A stretch of 64,000 nucleotides of DNA from Georgenia sp. M64 (GTDB taxonomy: Bacteria; Actinomycetota; Actinomycetes; Actinomycetales; Actinomycetaceae). A model generated the notes under the pieces. The model saw only the letters and a program-made list of their open reading frames with translations, had not been told where the DNA came from and made no database searches. The stretch is taken from NCBI RefSeq assembly GCF_038049925.1, contig NZ_CP145809.1, positions 62,001-126,000 on the forward strand. Reading direction: 5' to 3'. The first letter of the stretch is position 1, and the number at the start of each line of letters is the position of its first letter. Positions 41,736 to 51,202 of this stretch are shown here, piece by piece. Made by a program: the position numbers and the translations under genes.

Positions 41736-44291
41736 ATGAGTCTCAGCCCCACACTGTCCGCCCGCGTCGTCGCCGCTCTCGCGGCGTCCGCCCTGGTCAC
41801 CGGCGCGGCCGGTGCCGCGTCGGCCGCCCCGCCCGCGCCGCCCCCGCAGGAGCCGCAGCTCGAGGTCCTCGACCGCGGTCTCGTCGCCGCGGTCACCGAC
41901 GACGGCGTCTTCCTCAGCTGGCGCCTCCTCGGCCACGAGGTGACGGGCGCGACGGCGACCGGGATGACCGGCGCCGACTTCAACGTCTACCGCGACGGTG
42001 AGCTCCTGACCACGGTCACCGACAGCACCAACCACCTCGACGCCGGCGGCTCGGCGACGAGCGAGTACCGGGTGGTCGCCGTCGTCGACGGCGTCGAGGT
42101 CGACCGCGGGGCCACGACCTCCCCGTGGACCCAGCCGTACACCGAGCTGCCGCTGCAGCGGCCGGCCGACGGCGTCACCCCGGTGGGGGAGGCGTACACG
42201 TACTCGGCCAACGACATGTCCGTCGCGGACGTCGACGGCGACGGCGCGTACGAGTACGTCGTCAAGTGGGACCCGTCCAACTCCAAGGACGTCTCCCAGA
42301 AGGGCTACACCGGCCCCGTCTACATCGACACCTACGAGGCGGACGGCACGCTGCTCCACCGCCTCGACCTCGGCCCGAACATCCGCGCCGGCGCCCACTA
42401 CACGCAGTTCATGGTCTACGACTTCGACGGCGACGGCCGGGCCGAGACGATGCTCAAGACGGCGCCCGGCACGAAGACCGTGACGTACGGCCCCGACGGC
42501 TCCCCGACCGAGGAGTACATCACCCTGCCGGCCGAGGACGTCGCCGCCGGGTACTCCAACGATGACGACTACCGGCTCAGCGCCGAGGGCTACCGCGACC
42601 ACCTGGTCGAGGTTTTCCGGGGCTGGGACTCCCACCCCGAGGTCGTCGCGGGGAGCTGGCCCGCGACCATCGAGGAGGCGCTCGGCATCGACCCCGTCCA
42701 CGACTACCCGCTCTCCCAGGAGAGTGCCGAGGCGCTCGTCGACCACTTCATCGACGTCTACGCCCCGCAGCGCAGCGGCCGCAACGACCTCACGACCTTC
42801 GAGGGCTTCATCCTCTCCGGGCCCGAGTACCTCACCGTGTTCGACGGAGCCACCGGCGAGGAGCTCGAGACGGTCCACTACAAGCCGGGCCGCCACGACG
42901 ACGGCCTCATGTGGGGCGACTACGCGATGTCGCGCATCGAGCCGGGCAACCGCGTGGACCGCTTCCTCGCCGGCGTCGCCTACCTCGACGGCGTCAACCC
43001 CTCGGCGGTCTTCGCTCGCGGCTACTACACCCGCTCCACCCTCGTCGCCTACGACTGGGACGGTGAGCACCTGAGCGAGCGGTGGTACGTCGACTCGGGC
43101 TGGACGCCGATGTCCAACCCGTTCAACGACGGCCCGCACGGCGTCGACGGCACCGACCCGGAGTTCGCGACGCTGACCACGCAGGGCTTCCACTCCCTCA
43201 GCGCCGCCGACGTCGACGGCGACGGCCGGCACGAGATCGTCTACGGCGCCGCCACGATCGACCACGACGGCTCGCTCCTCTACTCCTCCTTCGACACCAT
43301 GCCCGCGGCCAGCGCCCAGCCCGGTGCTACCGCCCGCCTGGGCCACGGCGACGCCATGCACGTCACCGACATCGACCCCGACCGGGAAGGCCTGGAGATC
43401 TTCACCGTCCACGAGGGCGGGCCCTGGGCGCCCTACGGCAACGCGATGCGCGACGGCGCCACCGGTGAGGTCCTCTTCGGCACCTACTCCGGCCGGGACA
43501 CCGGGCGCGGCATGATCGGCGACGTCGACACCTCCACCCGCGGCATCGAGGTGTGGGCGTCCATGCCCGGCGGCACCGACGGCTCGGGCCTGCTCAGCGC
43601 CACCGGCGCCCAGCTCGCGCCGACGACCCCCGGCACCAACCAGTCCATCCGCTGGGCCGCCGACGGCAGCACCCAGATCGTCAACGGCTCGCGCGACGAC
43701 ACCCCGACGATCGACGACCGGGAGCGCGGCACCCTCCTCACCGCCGAGGGCACCCGCACCAACAACTGGACCAAGGGCAACCCCTCGCTCGTCGCCGACG
43801 TCCTCGGCGACTGGCGCGAGGAGCTGCTCGTCCGCACGGTCGACAGCTCGGCGATCCGGATCTACCTCTCGACCGAGGTGACGGACCGCAAGCTCTACAC
43901 GCTCATGCACGACGTGCAGTACCGGGCCGAGGTGGCCCGGCAGAACACGACGTACAACCAGCCGTCGTACACGAGCTTCTACCTCGCCTCGGACACCGAC
44001 TTCACCGAGGTCCCGGTGCCGGCCTACCGCGCCCCGGGGGCCGCAGCGGCGCCGGCCGACGTCCTGGCCGGGCTCGTCGAGGACGGCGAGGTGAGCGGTG
44101 CGGCCGCCGCCAAGCTCACCGAGACGGCGGAGCAGGCCGAACGCCACGCGGCGGCCGGGCGGTTCGACCAGGCCGCCGACGCCCTCGACCGGCTGGTGCG
44201 GCACCTCGGCTCGCCCGCGGGCACGGTCTCGCCCGCGGCCGCGGCGATCCTCACCCACCAGGCGGGGGTGGCGAGCGGGCTCCTGGGCTGA
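41736..44291 (+). CDS. Secreted rhamnogalacturonan lyase, family PL11
   Basis: An 851-residue secreted enzyme. The signal peptide ends near ASA (residue 30). A short FN3-like domain at about 38-145 (FNVYRDGELLTTVTDSTNHLD) precedes the eight-bladed PL11 propeller. The propeller carries repeated calcium loops DVDGDG and DFDGDG and the segment YTYSANDMSVADVDGDG. The last 80 residues resemble a small helical FIMAH-like domain. PL11 enzymes cut the rhamnose-galacturonic acid backbone of pectin rhamnogalacturonan I by beta-elimination. The ribosome-binding site is GAAGGA. It is the first gene of the pectin locus. Confidence 0.9.
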   Translation: MSLSPTLSARVVAALAASALVTGAAGAASAAPPAPPPQEPQLEVLDRGLVAAVTDDGVFLSWRLLGHEVTGATATGMTGADFNVYRDGELLTTVTDSTNHLDAGGSATSEYRVVAVVDGVEVDRGATTSPWTQPYTELPLQRPADGVTPVGEAYTYSANDMSVADVDGDGAYEYVVKWDPSNSKDVSQKGYTGPVYIDTYEADGTLLHRLDLGPNIRAGAHYTQFMVYDFDGDGRAETMLKTAPGTKTVTYGPDGSPTEEYITLPAEDVAAGYSNDDDYRLSAEGYRDHLVEVFRGWDSHPEVVAGSWPATIEEALGIDPVHDYPLSQESAEALVDHFIDVYAPQRSGRNDLTTFEGFILSGPEYLTVFDGATGEELETVHYKPGRHDDGLMWGDYAMSRIEPGNRVDRFLAGVAYLDGVNPSAVFARGYYTRSTLVAYDWDGEHLSERWYVDSGWTPMSNPFNDGPHGVDGTDPEFATLTTQGFHSLSAADVDGDGRHEIVYGAATIDHDGSLLYSSFDTMPAASAQPGATARLGHGDAMHVTDIDPDREGLEIFTVHEGGPWAPYGNAMRDGATGEVLFGTYSGRDTGRGMIGDVDTSTRGIEVWASMPGGTDGSGLLSATGAQLAPTTPGTNQSIRWAADGSTQIVNGSRDDTPTIDDRERGTLLTAEGTRTNNWTKGNPSLVADVLGDWREELLVRTVDSSAIRIYLSTEVTDRKLYTLMHDVQYRAEVARQNTTYNQPSYTSFYLASDTDFTEVPVPAYRAPGAAAAPADVLAGLVEDGEVSGAAAAKLTETAEQAERHAAAGRFDQAADALDRLVRHLGSPAGTVSPAAAAILTHQAGVASGLLG

Positions 44292-44295
44292 TCCC

Positions 44296-44331
44296 CGCGG
44301 GGGTGGCGGTCACCCGGCCGCCACCCCCGCG
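44296..44331 (+). terminator. Hairpin between the two PL11 genes
   Basis: Perfect 14-bp stem CGCGGGGGTGGCGG / CCGCCACCCCCGCG with an 8-nt loop, 5 nt after the stop. The second lyase therefore probably has its own promoter, or is transcribed at reduced level by read-through. Confidence 0.75.
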
Positions 44332-44412
44332 CGCCGCCGCCACGGCGGCGCGCGACCACGCCGCAGCCCTCGCGGGGCACGGCGTCCGACCGGAACGACC
44401 CCACCGACAGGC

Positions 44413-44434
44413 CGGACGGCAGCGACGCCGTCCG
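44413..44434 (+). other. Small hairpin just upstream of the second PL11 ribosome-binding site
   Basis: CGGACGGC / GCCGTCCG (8 bp) with a 6-nt loop, ending 3 nt before the GAGGAG that serves the ATG at 44449. It could affect ribosome access. Confidence 0.4.
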
Positions 44435-44448
44435 CCGAGGAGCAAGAG

Positions 44449-47400
44449 ATGACATCACCCACCCCACCCGGGCGCCGGCGCGGCGTCCTGGCCGCGGTCG
44501 TGGCCACGGGCGCCCTCATCGGAACCGTGTCCGTCCAGGCGACGGCGTACGCCGAGCCCGGCGAGCCGGTCGTCCACCGCTTCGACCTCCAGCCGCCGGG
44601 CGCGCCGGTGGCGGAGGGCTTCACCGAGGTGACCCGCACCGCCACCTACACCGCGGAGAACGGCTACGGCTTCACCGAGCTCAACCTCGGTGACCGCGAC
44701 CGCGGAGGCGCGCTGGACGCCCTGCGTCGGGACTTCGTCCTGCCCCCCGTCGGCTCGGGCAGCACCTTCGTCGTCGACGTGCCGGACGGCGAGTACCACG
44801 TGACCACCTGGTCGGGGGACGGCATCGCCTCGAGCCGCACCGCCTACACGATCGAGGGCGTCGCCTACGGGGACCAGGGCGCCTCGAGCGGGACCGTGAA
44901 CGAGCGCGTCTTCGACCCGGTCGTCGTCGAGGACGGTCAGATGACCATCCACGTCGCGGGCAGCTCGCCGCGGCTCAACGGCATCCAGATCCTCTCCGCC
45001 CTCGCCGCGCCCACCGGACTCGCCGCGAGCGTCGACTTCGCGGCCCCGTCGGTGACGCTCACCTGGGACGCCGTCCCGGACGTGGACGGCTACCGCCTCT
45101 ACCGGACCGCCGCGGACGGCGAGGCGGAGCTCGTCACCGAGCAGCCCGGCACCAGCTACACCGACGCCGGGGTCCAGCTCGCCGGTGAGTACTCCTACCA
45201 GGTGGCCGCCGTCGCGCAGGGCCGTGAGGGCACCCTCTCCGACCCGGTCGACGTCAGCGTCGTCGACCCCGACGTCGCGCCGCCCGCCACGCCCACCGAC
45301 CTCACCCTGGCCGACATCGGCAAGGAGCACATCGCGCTGACGTGGACCGGCGACGACGCCGCCACCGCCTACGACGTGCAGCGGTCGCGCTCGCCGGAGG
45401 GACCGTTCGCCACCCTCGCCCGCGTGAGCGAGACGTCGTACACCGACGAGGACGTCCTCACCACCGTCGAGTACTCCTACCGCGTCGTCGCGGTCAACGC
45501 CGGCGGCGCCTCGCAGCCCTCCGCCGTGCTCACGACCGAGGCCGTGACCACCCTCGTCCGCCAGGCCGAGCACCTCGACCGCGCACCCGTCGCCGTCCGG
45601 TCCGACGACGGCGTCCACGTCGGCTGGCGCCACCTGGGCACCGACCCCGACGGCATCGCCTTCCACGTCTACCGCGACGGCGTGCGCATCACCGACGAGC
45701 CCGTCACCGGGGCGACGAACCTCCTCGATGAGGGCGGCGACGCCGGCTCCACCTACCGGGTCACCGTCGTCACCGACGACACCGAGGCCGACGCCACCGA
45801 GGACTTCGGCGTCTGGGCCGAGGGCCACCTCGACATCCCGCTGGACAAGCCCGCCGACGGCGTCGTGAACGGCCAGCCCTACAGCTATCGGGCGAACGAC
45901 GTCTCGGTCGGCGACCTCGACGGCGACGGCACCTACGAGGTCGTCCTCAAGTGGGACCCGACGAACTCCCAGGACAACTCCCGGTCCGGGTACACCGGGA
46001 ACGTGCTCGTCGACGCCTACGAGCTCGAAGGCACCCGGCTGTGGCGCGTCGACCTCGGCCGCAACATCCGCGCGGGCGCCCACTACACCCAGCCCATGGT
46101 CTACGACCTCGACGGCGACGGCCGGGCCGAGGTCGTCATGAAGACCGCTGACGGCACCACCGACGGTGCCGGCACGGTCATCGGCGACGCCGACGCGGAC
46201 CACCGCAACTCGGGCGGCTACGTGCTCGCCGGGCCCGAGTACCTCACGCTCTTCGACGGGGAGACCGGGGCCGCGCTCGACACGGTCGACTACGTGCCCC
46301 CGCGCGGGAACGTCGGCGCCTGGGGCGACGGGTACGGCAACCGCGTCGACCGGTTCCTCGCCGGCGTGGCCTACCTCGACGGCGAGCGGCCCAGCGTGGT
46401 CTTCAGCCGCGGGTACTACACCCGCACCGTGGTCGCGGCGTGGGACGTCGTCGACGACGCCCTGGTCGAGCGGTGGGTGTTCGACTCCGACGAGGCCGGC
46501 GAGCAGTACGAGGGCCAGGGCAACCACCAGTTCTCCGTGGCCGACGCCGACGGCGACGGCAAGGACGAGATCGTCTTCGGGGCCATGACGATCGACGACG
46601 ACGGCACGGTCCTCAACAGCTCCGGGCTGGGCCACGGCGACGCCATGCACGTCTCGGACCTCGTCCCCGACCGGGAGGGCCTGGAGGTCTTCCAGGTGTT
46701 CGAGTGCATGAGCTGCTCCGGCAACCGGGCCGCCGCCATGCGTGACCTCGCCACGGGCGAGGTCATCTGGGACATCCCGGGCAACCGGGACACCGGGCGG
46801 GGTGCGGCCGCGGACATCGACCCTCGGTTCGACGGCGCCGAGGCGTGGGCCATCGGCGGCGACTACGCGTGGAACTCTCAGGTCGGCCACCTCATGGCGG
46901 CCGACGGCACCCGCATCGGCGAGCAGATCCCGGCGGCGAACTTCGTCACCTGGTGGGACGGCGACCTCCTGCGGGAGATCACCGACCACGACTTCGACGC
47001 CACGACCCGCGAGGGCGTGCCCACGGTGTCCAAGTGGGACTACGAGGCCGGCGAGCAGGTCGAGCTCATGACCCTGACCGACCTGCGCACCAACAACGAC
47101 ACCAAGGGCAACCCCGCACTCCAGGCCGACCTGTTCGGCGACTGGCGCGAGGAGCTCGTCTACCGCACGGCGGACTCCACCGCCCTGCGGGTGCTCACCA
47201 CCACCGACGTCACCGGGCACCGGCTTCGCACGCTCATGCACGACCCGGTCTACCGGCTCGGCGTCGCGGGGCAGAACGTCGCCTACAACCAGCCCCCGCA
47301 CACGAGCTACTTCCTCGGTGAGGGCATGGAGCGGCCGCCGGCACCGAGCATCACCACGGTCGGCGGCCCGGACGTGGCCCGGCCGCCGTCGGCGCCGGGC

Positions 47401-47691
47401 AACGTGCGCCTGAACGACGACAACGCGCGCGGCACCGGTGTGCACGACGGCGACTACACCGTCACCGCGACCATGAACGCCGGCCAGAACGCCACGGTGT
47501 TCCGCCTCTACGAGAACGGGGTGGTCATCCACTCCGAGCTCCTGACGGACGACACCGCCGAGCCGCAGGTCGTCGAGGTCGCGATCACCGGCCGGGCGAA
47601 CGGCGACTACCGGTACGTCGCCGAGCTCGTCAACGCGACCGGCACCACGACCTCGCCCGAGCGGAAGGTCAAGGTCAAGGACGCCGGCTGA
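44449..47691 (+). CDS. Multidomain secreted rhamnogalacturonan lyase, family PL11
   Basis: A 1080-residue secreted enzyme with a signal peptide ending near AYA (about residue 34). A galactose-binding-like N-terminal module (about 39-183, FDLQPPGAPVAEGF to NGIQIL) resembles the N-domain of rhamnogalacturonan acetylesterases. Two FN3 domains (about 187-365) follow, then the PL11 propeller (about 370-960, with YSYRANDVSVGDLDGDG) and a C-terminal Ig-like module. No FIMAH-like tail is present. Binding modules suggest attachment to intact pectin. GAGGAG precedes the ATG by 6 nt. Confidence 0.9.
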   Translation: MTSPTPPGRRRGVLAAVVATGALIGTVSVQATAYAEPGEPVVHRFDLQPPGAPVAEGFTEVTRTATYTAENGYGFTELNLGDRDRGGALDALRRDFVLPPVGSGSTFVVDVPDGEYHVTTWSGDGIASSRTAYTIEGVAYGDQGASSGTVNERVFDPVVVEDGQMTIHVAGSSPRLNGIQILSALAAPTGLAASVDFAAPSVTLTWDAVPDVDGYRLYRTAADGEAELVTEQPGTSYTDAGVQLAGEYSYQVAAVAQGREGTLSDPVDVSVVDPDVAPPATPTDLTLADIGKEHIALTWTGDDAATAYDVQRSRSPEGPFATLARVSETSYTDEDVLTTVEYSYRVVAVNAGGASQPSAVLTTEAVTTLVRQAEHLDRAPVAVRSDDGVHVGWRHLGTDPDGIAFHVYRDGVRITDEPVTGATNLLDEGGDAGSTYRVTVVTDDTEADATEDFGVWAEGHLDIPLDKPADGVVNGQPYSYRANDVSVGDLDGDGTYEVVLKWDPTNSQDNSRSGYTGNVLVDAYELEGTRLWRVDLGRNIRAGAHYTQPMVYDLDGDGRAEVVMKTADGTTDGAGTVIGDADADHRNSGGYVLAGPEYLTLFDGETGAALDTVDYVPPRGNVGAWGDGYGNRVDRFLAGVAYLDGERPSVVFSRGYYTRTVVAAWDVVDDALVERWVFDSDEAGEQYEGQGNHQFSVADADGDGKDEIVFGAMTIDDDGTVLNSSGLGHGDAMHVSDLVPDREGLEVFQVFECMSCSGNRAAAMRDLATGEVIWDIPGNRDTGRGAAADIDPRFDGAEAWAIGGDYAWNSQVGHLMAADGTRIGEQIPAANFVTWWDGDLLREITDHDFDATTREGVPTVSKWDYEAGEQVELMTLTDLRTNNDTKGNPALQADLFGDWREELVYRTADSTALRVLTTTDVTGHRLRTLMHDPVYRLGVAGQNVAYNQPPHTSYFLGEGMERPPAPSITTVGGPDVARPPSAPGNVRLNDDNARGTGVHDGDYTVTATMNAGQNATVFRLYENGVVIHSELLTDDTAEPQVVEVAITGRANGDYRYVAELVNATGTTTSPERKVKVKDAG

Positions 47692-47730
47692 CGCCTCAAG
47701 GGGTGCGGCGGCGCAACATCCGCAGAACGG

Positions 47731-47762
47731 GCGGGCCCGGTGGGATCACCCACCGGGCCCGC
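47731..47762. terminator. Bidirectional terminator after PL11 and GH42 genes
   Basis: Perfect 14-bp stem GCGGGCCCGGTGGG / CCCACCGGGCCCGC with a 4-nt loop, between two converging genes. Confidence 0.85.
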
Positions 47763-47774
47763 TCTGCGTGGGGC

Positions 47775-49751
47775 TCAGCTCTCCTGCACGACGGCGACGC
47801 CGTGCGCGGGTACCCGGACCTCGCCGTCGACGTCGGTCGCCCGGATCAGCTCGCGTCCGTGCGTGGCCACGGTGACGTCCGCGCCGGTGTGGTTGACGAC
47901 GAAGAGGAAGCTCGTCCCCTCGCCGTGCCGCCGGACGACCTCGACCCCGTCGGGTGCCTCAGCCGCCGGCGCCACCCCGGCCTCGGTGAGGAGCGCGTCG
48001 ACGACCCGGGCGGTGCCGGTCTCGTCCAGCCGGGTCGCGGCGTACCAGGCCACGCCGTCGCCGACCGCCCGGCGGGTGACCGCGGGCCACCCCGCCAGCG
48101 GGCCGTCGGCGTACGTGCGCACCGCCTCCGCGCCGGCCAGGTGCGTCTTCTCGGTCCACAGCTGCGACGACGTGCCGTCGTCGAGGGTGCGCCGCTCGCC
48201 GTCGAGGAGCGGGAAGAACTCCTCGGTGCGCACCCCCAGCAGATCGCGGAAGGCCCCGGGGTAGCCGCCGAGACGGACGTGGTCGTGCTCGTCGACGATC
48301 CCGCTGAAGAACGTCACCAGGACCGAGGCACCCGCCTCGGCGGCCCGGGCGACGGCCGCGGCGGCGTGGTCGGTGACGCAGTAGAGCGTCGGGATGACGA
48401 CGACCCGGTAGCCCGTGAGGTCCGCCCCGGCGGGGACGAGGTCGACGGTGACGTTGCGCCGCCACAGCGCCCGGTACCAGGCGAGCACCTCGTCGGTGTA
48501 GCGCAGCGCCTGGGTGGGGTGGGAGTCCAGCTCGGCGCCCCACCAGGCGGGGTAGTCGAAGACGAGGGCGACATCGGCGCGCACGCGGCTGCCGCGCACC
48601 GGGCCCAGGGCGCCCAGCGCGGCACCGAGCTCGACGGTGCGCCGCCACACGTTTGTGTCCCGCCCGGCGTGGGGGACCATCGCGGAGTGGAACTTCTCCG
48701 CCCCGGCGGCGGACTGGCGCCACTGGAAGAACATCACGGCGTCGGCGCCCCGGGCGACGTGGGTGAGGGAGTTGCGCAGCATCTCGCCCTCGCCCTTGGC
48801 GCGGTTGCGCGGCTGCCAGTTCACCGCCGAGGTGGAGTGCTCCATGAGGATCCACGGGTCGCCGCCGGCGACGCCGCGGGTGAGGTCCGCGCTGAAGGCC
48901 AGCTCGACGTGGCCCTCCGGGTCGTGGGCGCGCAGGTAGTGGTCGTTCGCGACGACGTCGAGGTCGCCCGCCCAGGAGAAGTAGTCCATCCACTTCGTGC
49001 CGGTGGAGAGCATGAGGTTCGTCGTCGTCGGCACGTGCGGGGTGACCTCGCGCAGGACGTCGCGCAGCGCCCGGTAGTGGACGAGGAGCTCGTCGGAGGA
49101 GTACCGCGCGAAGTCCAGCTGCTGGGTCGGGTTGGCGTACGTCGGGGCGGTCCGCGGGGGCAGCACCTCGTCGAAGGAGCCGTACCGCTGGGACCAGAAC
49201 GCCGTCCCCCAGGCGGTGTTGAGCGCCGCGACCGTGCCGTAGCGTCGCTCGAGCCACCGCCGGAAGGCGGCCGCGGCGTCGTCGGAGTAGTCGTGCGGGA
49301 CGTGGCAGCCGAGCTCGTTGTCCACGTGCCACAGCGCCAGCGCCGGGTGCTCGCCGTACCGCTCGGCCATGGTCCGGGTCATGCGCAGGGCGTAGTCACG
49401 GAAGACCGGCGAGGACACCGAGTAGGCCTGGCGCCCGCCCGGGTGCAGCACCGTGCCGTCGGCGAGCTCGGGGAGGATCTCCGGGTGCTTGCGGGTCAGC
49501 CACGGCGGTGGGGAGGCGGTCGCCGTCGCCAGGGCCACCCTGATGCCGGCGCCGTGGAGCCGGTCGAGCGTGTCGTCGAGCCAGCCGAAGTCGTGCTCGC
49601 CCTCGCGCGGCTCGAGCATCGCCCACGAGAAGATCCCGACGCTGAGGATGGTCACCCCCGCCTCGCGCATGAGCCCGACGTCCTCCAGCCGGACGTCCAG
49701 CGGCCACTGCTCGGGGTTGTAGTCGGCGCCGTAGTCCAGGCCTCGGGTCAT
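47775..49751 (-). CDS. Beta-galactosidase, family GH42
   Basis: A 658-residue cytoplasmic enzyme (no signal peptide). It starts MTRGLDYGADYNPEQW, with NPEQW the GH42 hallmark. The acid/base Glu is in WHVDNELGCH (E146) and the nucleophile in WILMEHSTSAVNW (about 304). The trimerisation and beta-sandwich domains are present by length. It should release galactose from beta-1,4-galactan oligosaccharides, the main side chains of rhamnogalacturonan I. Its ATG overlaps the MFS stop by 4 bp, so the two are one operon transcribed away from the ABC genes. Confidence 0.93.
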   Translation of the reverse strand: MTRGLDYGADYNPEQWPLDVRLEDVGLMREAGVTILSVGIFSWAMLEPREGEHDFGWLDDTLDRLHGAGIRVALATATASPPPWLTRKHPEILPELADGTVLHPGGRQAYSVSSPVFRDYALRMTRTMAERYGEHPALALWHVDNELGCHVPHDYSDDAAAAFRRWLERRYGTVAALNTAWGTAFWSQRYGSFDEVLPPRTAPTYANPTQQLDFARYSSDELLVHYRALRDVLREVTPHVPTTTNLMLSTGTKWMDYFSWAGDLDVVANDHYLRAHDPEGHVELAFSADLTRGVAGGDPWILMEHSTSAVNWQPRNRAKGEGEMLRNSLTHVARGADAVMFFQWRQSAAGAEKFHSAMVPHAGRDTNVWRRTVELGAALGALGPVRGSRVRADVALVFDYPAWWGAELDSHPTQALRYTDEVLAWYRALWRRNVTVDLVPAGADLTGYRVVVIPTLYCVTDHAAAAVARAAEAGASVLVTFFSGIVDEHDHVRLGGYPGAFRDLLGVRTEEFFPLLDGERRTLDDGTSSQLWTEKTHLAGAEAVRTYADGPLAGWPAVTRRAVGDGVAWYAATRLDETGTARVVDALLTEAGVAPAAEAPDGVEVVRRHGEGTSFLFVVNHTGADVTVATHGRELIRATDVDGEVRVPAHGVAVVQES

Positions 49752-51061
49752 GTCTGCGGTTCCTCTCTGGTGGTCGTGCCCGACGGCACGGTCGTCTCGT
49801 CCGGCCGGCGGCCGGTGGTGTGCCGGAGCTGGTCACGGTCGTGCCGAACCTCGTCCGGGGTGCGGGCCCGCCACCACAGCACCGCCGCGACCGCCGCCGT
49901 GGCGGTCAGGGCGAGCGCGCCGGTGACGGCGAGCCCGGCGCGCACGCCGAGCTCCTCCGCGAGCCGTCCCTGCAGCAGGCCGCCCAGGGCGTGGCCGACG
50001 AGCAGGACGGGGGTGTAGATGGCCAGCACCCGCCCGCGCACCTGCGCGGCGGCGGTGAGCTGGACGTAGGAGACCGCACTGGTGAGGAAGAACTGTGTCG
50101 TGGCGCCGACGACGGTCAGCGCCGCGAGGAAGGCGGCGTGCCCGGGCACGAGCGCCGCCGCGGTCTCGGCGACGGCGAACGCCGCGGAGCCGGCCACGAC
50201 GGTGCGGACCCGCAGACCCGGGAGCCGGGAGGCCAGGAGCGCCCCGACGAGGGCGCCGGCCGCGGCGAGGCTGTTGTACAGGCCGAACCCGCGGGCGCCG
50301 GTGTCCCACACCTCCTCGGCGAACGCGGAGTACACGACGGGTCCGTTGAGCCCGAAGGCCCCCATGAGACCGGCGAGGACGACGACGGCGGCCAGGCGCG
50401 GGCGGGTCAGGACGTAGGCGAAGCCCTCCCGCAGCTGCCCGGGCGCGCGGGCCACCGGCGCGGCGCGGTGCAGGTCGGCCGGCCGCATGGCCGCGACGAG
50501 CGTCACGACCGCCAGGCAGACGAGGGCGTTGAGACCGAACGACCACCCGTCGCCGACCTCCGCGATGAGCAGCCCGGCCAGGGCCGGGCCGACGAGCCCG
50601 CCGCCCTGGTTGAGGGCGTTCGTCACCGAGACGGCGGTGCGCAGTGAGGCGTCGCCCGCCACCTCGCCGACGAGCACCTGACGGGCCGGACCCTCGACGG
50701 CGGCGACGACGCCGAGCAGGGTGGCGGCCACGTAGAGGTGGGCCACGGTGACGACGCCGGTGAGGGTGACCGCGGCCAGGGCCGCCGCGAGGAGCGCCGT
50801 GGCGGTCTGGGCGCCCATGACGAGGCGGCGCTTGTCGTGGCGGTCGGCGAGCAGCCCGCCCGCCGGTCCCAGGAACAGCAGGGGGAGGAACTGCAGGGCC
50901 ACGAGCACCCCGACGGCGGCGGGGCTGCCGGTGAGCTCCAGGACGAGCCAGTCCGTGGCCATGCGGAGCATCCACGTCCCGGCGCTGCCCAGGGCCTGGG
51001 CGCCGAGCAGCAGCCGGAAAGCCGGTCGCCGCAGCAGCGGAGCAGGCGGGACGGGATTCAT
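49748..51061 (-). CDS. MFS transporter (enterobactin-exporter-like MFS_3)
   Basis: A 437-residue major facilitator protein, about 12 helices. FRLLLGAQALGSAGTWMLRMATDWLVLELTGS and FLGPAGGLLADRHDKRRLVMG (motif A) are typical of the EntS/MFS_3 group, which mostly export small molecules. In this locus its role is unclear: it could move a pectin-derived sugar or simply be carried along with GH42. The ATG at 51061 has GAGGAG upstream. Its promoter has TACAAT as -10 and is overlapped by an operator. Confidence 0.85.
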   Translation of the reverse strand: MNPVPPAPLLRRPAFRLLLGAQALGSAGTWMLRMATDWLVLELTGSPAAVGVLVALQFLPLLFLGPAGGLLADRHDKRRLVMGAQTATALLAAALAAVTLTGVVTVAHLYVAATLLGVVAAVEGPARQVLVGEVAGDASLRTAVSVTNALNQGGGLVGPALAGLLIAEVGDGWSFGLNALVCLAVVTLVAAMRPADLHRAAPVARAPGQLREGFAYVLTRPRLAAVVVLAGLMGAFGLNGPVVYSAFAEEVWDTGARGFGLYNSLAAAGALVGALLASRLPGLRVRTVVAGSAAFAVAETAAALVPGHAAFLAALTVVGATTQFFLTSAVSYVQLTAAAQVRGRVLAIYTPVLLVGHALGGLLQGRLAEELGVRAGLAVTGALALTATAAVAAVLWWRARTPDEVRHDRDQLRHTTGRRPDETTVPSGTTTREEPQT

Positions 51062-51104
51062 GCGACTCCTCGGCGAGGTCGGCCCTTGTGACCCGGACAA
51101 CAAT

Positions 51105-51118
51105 ATTGTAACGTTTCA
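51105..51118 (-). promoter_or_regulatory. -10 and LacI-type operator of the MFS-GH42 operon
   Basis: On the minus strand TACAAT (51110-51105) is a near-consensus -10. The operator TGTAACGTTTCA on the plus strand (51107-51118), palindromic at 10 of 12 positions, overlaps it directly. Confidence 0.75.
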
Positions 51119-51128
51119 CTCACGCACC

Positions 51129-51174
51129 TTGTCCGGCCGGTCGCACGGCACCTACGTTCGGGAATGCGCTTACA
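51129..51174 (+). promoter_or_regulatory. Promoter of the sugar ABC operon with possible second operator
   Basis: TTGTCC (51129-51134), 18-bp spacer, TACGTT (51153-51158), the same -10 as the PL11 promoter, within a shared CACCTACGTT decamer. GGAATGCGCTTACA at 51161-51174 is a weaker LacI-like dyad at the start point. Confidence 0.6.
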
Positions 51175-51202
51175 CACCCTACTGAGCAAGGAGGCTCATC
51201 CG

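Noticed and set aside
41700-47532. Long minus-strand open frames opposite the PL11 genes (about 850 and 1025 codons)
   Set aside because: Shadows of the repeated DGDG-type codons of the lyases; no motifs, signal or ribosome-binding site.
47703-50018. Plus-strand frame of about 770 codons opposite GH42
   Set aside because: Antisense to a clear GH42 enzyme; repetitive Gly/Arg/Glu composition.
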